Shown here: positions 14,954 through 19,180 of the stretch, one piece after another
Numbering within the stretch: position 1 is the stretch's first letter
How the letters are laid out: the number at the start of each line of letters is the position of its first letter
Assembly: GCA_021828445.1 (NCBI GenBank)
Contig: JAJZJD010000002.1
Span: 17,483 to 36,662, forward strand
Direction: 5' to 3'
Length of the DNA stretch: 19,180 nucleotides
Source: a bacterium
GTDB lineage: Bacteria > SZUA-79 > Acidulodesulfobacterales > Acidulodesulfobacteraceae
Program-made: the position numbers and the translations under genes
Notes under the pieces: generated by a model
Database searches by the model: none
What the model was told of the DNA's origin: nothing
The model's input: the letters and a program-made list of their open reading frames with translations, nothing else

Positions 14954-15865
14954 TTATTTATAGTGCTTCTCATTTAAAATAACCATAATAGGGCTTGCTA
15001 TAAATATCGAGGAGTAGGTTCCTATCAATACCCCGAACAATAAAGTAAAGGCGAAGCCGTGCAAAACTATGCCTCCGAGGAAAAATAACGATAACACGAC
15101 AAGTATGACCGTAAGCGACGTAACCACGGTTCTTGTTAGAACCTCGTTGATGCTTATATTTACGAGACCTTTTAAATCGATATGTTTGCTTTTTTCCGTT
15201 TCGGTTTTCAAATTTTCCCTGATTCTGTCGAAAACGACGACTTTATCGGTAAGCGAATATCCCGCCACTGTTAAAACGGCGGTGATAACCAGAAGCGTTA
15301 TCTCCTTTTGAAATATAAAAATTACTCCGAGCAGGGCGAGCACGTCGTGGGCAAGACCTATGGCCGCCGCAAGGCCGAATCTGAATTCGAACCGCCATGT
15401 GATATACAGGATTATTGCAATAATAGATATGATAATAGCGATAACGGCGTCTCTCGAAAGTTTTTTTCCTACGGACGGTCCTATCATTTCACTGCTGACC
15501 ACTTTGGGCGGGTTTTTTTCGAAGGATTTTTTAATGACCTGCTTAATTTCGGCGGTATAAGCGTTCAAATCTTTCGCCGCCGCTTTGGTTTGGATTATAA
15601 TATCGTTTTTGCCTTTAATTTTGACTAATTTTACGTCTTTGAACCCCGCAGGTATCAGTATTTTTCGGACGGAAGATATAGAAATTTTATGTTTAAACGC
15701 CAGTTCCATAGACAGTCCGCCGGTAAAATCTATTCCTATCTTAGCCGTTCCGGCTATCATCGTTATAATTTCGATTATACCGAATATTACCAGAATGGAC
15801 GATAAGACGAACGAATATTTTCTTTTAGCTATAAAATTATAATGCGTGTTTTTAATGAATTCCAA
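14954..15865 (-). CDS. secF: Protein translocase subunit SecF
   Basis: SecF with SecD uses the proton gradient to complete Sec-dependent export. The 303-residue protein has a first transmembrane helix (~18-38), the periplasmic start GIDFTGG at 44-50 and five further helices with ITWRFEFRFGLAAAIGLAHD. The diagnostic segment is GYSLTDKVVVFDRIREN, starting at residue 202. Most SecF proteins have GYS-NDT/S there, so TDK is a local variation with the Asp kept. The start is a TTG, supported by CGGAG 7-8 nt upstream; no ATG in the proper context exists. It lies 20 nt after secD. Confidence 0.96.
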   Translation of the reverse strand: MEFIKNTHYNFIAKRKYSFVLSSILVIFGIIEIITMIAGTAKIGIDFTGGLSMELAFKHKISISSVRKILIPAGFKDVKLVKIKGKNDIIIQTKAAAKDLNAYTAEIKQVIKKSFEKNPPKVVSSEMIGPSVGKKLSRDAVIAIIISIIAIILYITWRFEFRFGLAAAIGLAHDVLALLGVIFIFQKEITLLVITAVLTVAGYSLTDKVVVFDRIRENLKTETEKSKHIDLKGLVNISINEVLTRTVVTSLTVILVVLSLFFLGGIVLHGFAFTLLFGVLIGTYSSIFIASPIMVILNEKHYK

Positions 15866-15885
15866 TTTTCGACTCCGTATTTATG

Positions 15886-17463
15886 TTAAATACTTAACTT
15901 ATTAAGTTCTTTTTTGTTTGATATCATATCGAATATAACCTTCGTGCCGACTAAAGAAGTGAACAGGTTAATCATTATGCCCAAAGACAGCGTTACGGCA
16001 AAACCCTTTACGGGTCCTGAACCGAAATAAAAAAGAACCGCCGCGGTAATAAGAGCCGTAACGTGTGAATCCAAAATAGTAAAAAAGGCTTTATTGTATC
16101 CGTTTTCTACGGCTATGACGACAGGCTTTCCTTCTCTGAGTTCTTCCCGTATCCTTTCAAAAATAAGGACATTGGAGTCAACGGACATACCTATGGTCAA
16201 AATAATTCCGGCAATGCCCGGAAGCGTGAGCGTTGCTCCGAACAGTGAAAGCGCCGCCATAAGGAACAGGACGTTTTCTATGAGGGCGAAATCCGCGATT
16301 AAACCGGAAAGTTTGTAATAAAATATCATAAAACCGATAACGAGAATAGTGCCTACTATTGCGGCAAGTATTCCGTCGTGTATCGAGTCTGCTCCAAGGG
16401 TAGGACCTACCGTATTATTCTGTATTATTTTTACGGGAGCCGGCAATGCGCCGGAACGGAGAGCGATTGCGAGATTGTTTGCCTGCGCCATGGTAAAGCG
16501 TCCGGAAATAGACGCGTTTCCGCCGAGTATAGGCTCTTCTATAACCGGAGCGGAAATAACGTTGTTATCGAGTATAATGGCCAGTCTTTCGCCGGTATAT
16601 TTTGTAGTGATATTTCCAAACTGTTTTGCTCCGGCAGAGTTCAAAGAAACCCCAACGACGGGCTGATTATAGCGGTTCATCTGAACGTTTGCGCTTGAAA
16701 TAGCGGCTCCGTCCATCAACACCGCTTTTTGTATGAGATAAGGTCTTTTTGCCGTTTTATGCGTATATTTATTGTATGTAATATGATATAAAATCTCGTC
16801 GCCTTTCGGAACTTTTCCGTTCAATGCGTCCATTAGATTATGTTTGTCGTCCACAAGCTTAAAAGTAAGCCTTGCGGTTTTTCCTATGAGTTTGATCGCC
16901 TGTTTGACGTTTTTTACCCCCGGCATTTCGACCACTATTAAATCTTTTCCCTGTCGGGCGATTTTTGGAGCTACGAGCCCGAACTGGTCTATCCTGTTCC
17001 TCATTACCTCGACCGCTCCCCCTACCGCTTCTTTTTTATATAAGGCAAGAGCCGACGGTTTAAAATTTATTATATCGCCTGATAGCTGCAAAGAAATATG
17101 ATGATTTTTCAGATAATTTTTAAGGCTGGAAACCGCCGGTTTATTTTTCAATAGGTTTCCGCTTAAAGCTATGTATTCGTCTTTAAATGTTAAATCTTTG
17201 CCCTTGCCGATATTTTTAGTTTTTATGAACGATTTTATATCGGAATAATCTTTATATAATTTTTCTTTAACGGCTTTATCGACCTCGACTTTTTCGACGA
17301 GATAGACGCCGCCCTGAAGGTCGAGCCCCAGATGCATTTCCGCATTTCCGATTACGGCTTTCCACCATCCCGGCGTATTTGGGTAAATGGAAGGGATTAT
17401 CGAAAAAAAAGATATAAAAATAAATACGGCTATTAAAATTACTCGAGTTTTAACCGGTTTCAT
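15886..17463 (-). CDS. secD: Protein translocase subunit SecD
   Basis: SecD is the large partner of SecF, with a big periplasmic domain that helps pull preproteins across the inner membrane. Helix 1 is at about residues 8-26, followed by GLDLQGG, the periplasmic P1 domain with NRIDQFGLVAPKIARQGKD and VEMPGV, and a C-terminal five-helix domain with GPTLGADSI, MSVDSNVLIFERIREEL and SLFTSLVGT-type motifs near the end. The length of 525 residues is normal. I start it at the ATG at 17463, because GGTGGAG lies 4 nt upstream. A TTG directly before it would leave almost no spacing. It is between yajC (66 nt upstream) and secF. Confidence 0.97.
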   Translation of the reverse strand: MKPVKTRVILIAVFIFISFFSIIPSIYPNTPGWWKAVIGNAEMHLGLDLQGGVYLVEKVEVDKAVKEKLYKDYSDIKSFIKTKNIGKGKDLTFKDEYIALSGNLLKNKPAVSSLKNYLKNHHISLQLSGDIINFKPSALALYKKEAVGGAVEVMRNRIDQFGLVAPKIARQGKDLIVVEMPGVKNVKQAIKLIGKTARLTFKLVDDKHNLMDALNGKVPKGDEILYHITYNKYTHKTAKRPYLIQKAVLMDGAAISSANVQMNRYNQPVVGVSLNSAGAKQFGNITTKYTGERLAIILDNNVISAPVIEEPILGGNASISGRFTMAQANNLAIALRSGALPAPVKIIQNNTVGPTLGADSIHDGILAAIVGTILVIGFMIFYYKLSGLIADFALIENVLFLMAALSLFGATLTLPGIAGIILTIGMSVDSNVLIFERIREELREGKPVVIAVENGYNKAFFTILDSHVTALITAAVLFYFGSGPVKGFAVTLSLGIMINLFTSLVGTKVIFDMISNKKELNKLSI

Positions 17464-17529
17464 CAAGCTCCACCATAAAAGAAAATTAGACTTGTTAAAT
17501 TATAAAATATTTTAAAATTCTGCCGTTTT

Positions 17530-17880
17530 TTACTGTTTTACGGTTTTCGTCGCAATGGCGCTTTTGGTAATTTTGATTTTAACGTCTTTTGCTATTTCTA
17601 TAGTAAAAAGCTGGTCGGCTATTCCTGTAATAACGCCGAATATGCCTCCGGTAGTCAGGACTTCGTCTCCGACTTTAAGAGATTCTATCATTTTTTTATG
17701 GTCTTTGGTCCTTTTTTGCTGGGGCAGTATTACTAAAAGATAAAAGATGGCCACGATAGCGATAAGCGGCGCAAAATTCATTAAAGTCGATTCCCAGCCT
17801 CCTGAAGCGGACGCTGCGCCTGAAGCGGCATAGGCGTTTTTAACCGAGAACTGACTAGATAAACCAGATAAAATTTTCAT
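17530..17880 (-). CDS. yajC: Sec translocase accessory subunit YajC
   Basis: YajC is a small single-span partner of SecDF. The 116-residue protein has an Ala/Ser/Gly-rich N-terminus, one transmembrane helix (about 36-53) ending in the typical ILPQQKRTKDHKKMIESLKVGDEVLTTGG-like boundary (ILPQQ at 51-55), and a C-terminal basic beta domain with GVITGI and IEIAKDVKIKITKSAI. It has a strong AGGAG about 6 nt before the ATG and a possible promoter of its own in the 78-nt gap after tgt. Confidence 0.96.
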   Translation of the reverse strand: MKILSGLSSQFSVKNAYAASGAASASGGWESTLMNFAPLIAIVAIFYLLVILPQQKRTKDHKKMIESLKVGDEVLTTGGIFGVITGIADQLFTIEIAKDVKIKITKSAIATKTVKQ

Positions 17881-17935
17881 ACTTGCTCCTTTTTCTATTA
17901 AATTTATTATTTTATTAATTCGGGAATTTTATTAT

Positions 17936-17962
17936 ATTATATTTATATTTAAAGAAAGTCAA
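17936..17962 (-). promoter_or_regulatory. Possible internal promoter upstream of yajC-secDF
   Basis: On the minus strand TTGACT (17957-17962) overlaps the tgt stop codon. It is followed by TATAAT at a 15-bp spacer, TAATAT at 17 bp and another TATAAT at 20 bp. A good -35 with an A/T run full of -10-like boxes makes a secondary promoter plausible, but the base composition lowers its weight. Confidence 0.35.
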
Positions 17963-19071
17963 AATAAAGATGAATAATTTTTGGAAAAATCGTAAAAACT
18001 GCCGTCGCCGATAGACCGCCTTATCCGTAAAATCAAATTTTGATAGAAATGCAGATTATGGATAGTCAAAAGCCTCTGCGCAAATATTTCCCTGCTCATA
18101 AAAGCATGCCGGACGTATGCGGCGCTGAAATTTTTACAGCAAAAACAACCGCATTCGGGGTCGATAGGCAAAGTTTCGGATTTATACGAAGAATTTTTTA
18201 TGTTAACCGTTCCCCGCGATGTAAAAACAAAGCCGTTCCTTGCGTTTCTCGTCGGCAGGACGCAGTCGAACATATCGATGCCGAGAGATACGGCGTTGAC
18301 TATATCGGAAGGAGTTCCGACGCCCATAAGATAGCGGGGTTTGTTTTCTGGAAGATTTGAGGCGGAAATTTCAAGCATTCTCAGCATAGTTTCTTTAGTT
18401 TCGCCTACGGCGAGCCCCCCTACGGCATAACCGTCGGCATCCATTCCGGACATTATGGCGGCGGATTTTTCCCTCAAATCTTCAAAAAAGTTGCCCTGCG
18501 TTATAAGAAAGAGCATATTTTTCGGAATTGCCGACGCAGTTCCGTTTTTAGCTTTAATGGATTTTTCCGCCCATCTTAAAGTCGTATCTAAATCTTTTTC
18601 CGCTTTTTCTCTTTTTGCGCCGGGTCCGGAAAAAACGTCCAACTGCATCATTATATCGGAATCCAAAGTCTGCTGGATTTCTATTACGCGTTCGGGGGTA
18701 AAAAAATGGGTTTCTCCGTCGATATGCGACATAAATTCTACGCCCTCGTCTTTTATTTTTGCGAATTTCGCAAGGCTGAAAATTTGAAATCCGCCCGAAT
18801 CGGTCAGTATGGAACCTTTATATCCGGTAAAGTTTCTCAGGGAGCCGAATTTTTGGATTACGTCAGTTCCCGGCCTTAAAAAAAGATGATAGGTGTTGGA
18901 CAGCATAATCCTGAACCCTTCGTCGTATATTTCGAAGGGCGACAGCGATTTTACCGTGCCTATGGTCCCGACCGGCATAAAAACCGGCGTTTCTATCGTT
19001 CCGTTTTTTGTTTCGAGTATGCCCGTTCTTGCGGCGGTGCGCCCGTCTTTATTTATTATTTTAAACGCCAT
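17959..19071 (-). CDS. tgt: tRNA-guanine(34) transglycosylase
   Basis: Tgt swaps guanine 34 of GUN-anticodon tRNAs for the queuosine precursor preQ1. The 370-residue length is normal. Aligned by eye with Zymomonas Tgt (offset 11), the nucleophile is D269 in MFDCVLPTR, the acid/base D91 is in TDSGGFQ, and substrate-pocket D145, Q192, G219-L220 and E224 are kept. The zinc site is C307, C309, C312 and H338 with the right spacing. One pocket residue differs: the position of Cys158 is Phe147 (sequence LDVFSG instead of FDECTP). It follows queA by 13 nt, the usual pairing. No Shine-Dalgarno precedes the ATG, only A/T-rich sequence. Confidence 0.97.
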   Translation of the reverse strand: MAFKIINKDGRTAARTGILETKNGTIETPVFMPVGTIGTVKSLSPFEIYDEGFRIMLSNTYHLFLRPGTDVIQKFGSLRNFTGYKGSILTDSGGFQIFSLAKFAKIKDEGVEFMSHIDGETHFFTPERVIEIQQTLDSDIMMQLDVFSGPGAKREKAEKDLDTTLRWAEKSIKAKNGTASAIPKNMLFLITQGNFFEDLREKSAAIMSGMDADGYAVGGLAVGETKETMLRMLEISASNLPENKPRYLMGVGTPSDIVNAVSLGIDMFDCVLPTRNARNGFVFTSRGTVNIKNSSYKSETLPIDPECGCFCCKNFSAAYVRHAFMSREIFAQRLLTIHNLHFYQNLILRIRRSIGDGSFYDFSKNYSSLF

Positions 19072-19084
19072 ATATTATTTTATA

Positions 19085-19180
19085 TTATATATTATACAGA
19101 TACATTACATCGCCGTAGCTGAAAAGGGAGTAGCCTTTTTTTATAGCCTCTTCGTAAACAGACCTTGTTTTTTCTATGCC
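19085..19180 (-). CDS. queA: S-adenosylmethionine:tRNA ribosyltransferase-isomerase, C-terminus (partial)
   Basis: Reading the minus strand from the window edge gives a 31-codon open frame ending in TAA: GIEKTRSVYEEAIKKGYSLF (first 20), then SYGDVMYLYNI. The AI..GY..FSYGD.M ending is the signature C-terminus of QueA, which adds the epoxycyclopentanediol ring from SAM to preQ1-modified tRNA. Its position immediately before tgt is the common queA-tgt order and supports the call. The rest of the gene lies beyond position 19180. Confidence 0.88.
   Translation of the reverse strand, partial: GIEKTRSVYEEAIKKGYSLFSYGDVMYLYNI

Noticed and set aside
19072..19180. preQ1 riboswitch near tgt
   Set aside because: The 13-nt queA-tgt gap is too short for an aptamer, and any such element would lie upstream of queA, outside the window.

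Overview
The window is AT-rich, tightly packed bacterial chromosome with almost no intergenic space. The genes indicate a diderm (Gram-negative) bacterium: lipoproteins with lipoboxes, a secretin, the PilMNOPQ type IV pilus assembly set, SecDF-YajC and TatC. Gene orders such as queA-tgt-yajC-secD-secF-recJ and pilF-rodZ resemble those of Proteobacteria and, more loosely, deltaproteobacterial lineages. A low-GC deltaproteobacterial-type group is plausible, but this is inference; no rRNA or taxonomic marker is present.

Left part (1-3971, minus strand): a purine biosynthesis cluster reading purH -> purD -> small four-helix DMT/SMR-type membrane protein -> tsaC (tRNA t6A synthesis). The purD and membrane protein genes overlap by 14 bp. 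Centre-left (4123-6842, plus strand): a divergent cluster with a 53-residue lipoprotein, a PfkB-family sugar kinase, a six-TPR PilF/PilW-like lipoprotein and a RodZ-like HTH/transmembrane protein. Next comes a minus-strand polytopic membrane protein with paired ExxE motifs (COG4280/LysE-like), apparently leaderless, then a plus-strand TusA sulfur carrier.

Centre-right (8106-10776, plus strand): pilP-like gene, a small PilQ-type secretin and tatC. This runs head-on into the minus-strand pilO, and the two genes share a CTAG stop palindrome. Right part (10773-19180, minus strand): queA (C-terminus only) -> tgt -> yajC -> secD -> secF -> recJ -> pilM -> pilN -> pilO, a long colinear series joining queuosine tRNA modification, Sec export, DNA repair and the pilus inner-membrane platform.

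The protein-export theme is strong: Sec (secDF-yajC), Tat (tatC) and the pilus assembly apparatus (pilMNO, pilPQ, pilF-like) lie within about 13 kb. PilMNO and PilPQ are usually one operon. Here they are split on opposite strands, and a single inversion of about 8.1-10.8 kb would restore pilM-N-O-P-Q-tatC. I see no tRNA, rRNA, CRISPR array, insertion sequence or phage gene, and no intergenic stretch above about 300 bp. No clearly new system is evident; the best leads are the rearranged pil locus, a TatC with an enlarged first periplasmic loop, a substituted substrate-pocket residue in Tgt, the 53-residue lipoprotein and the leaderless membrane protein.
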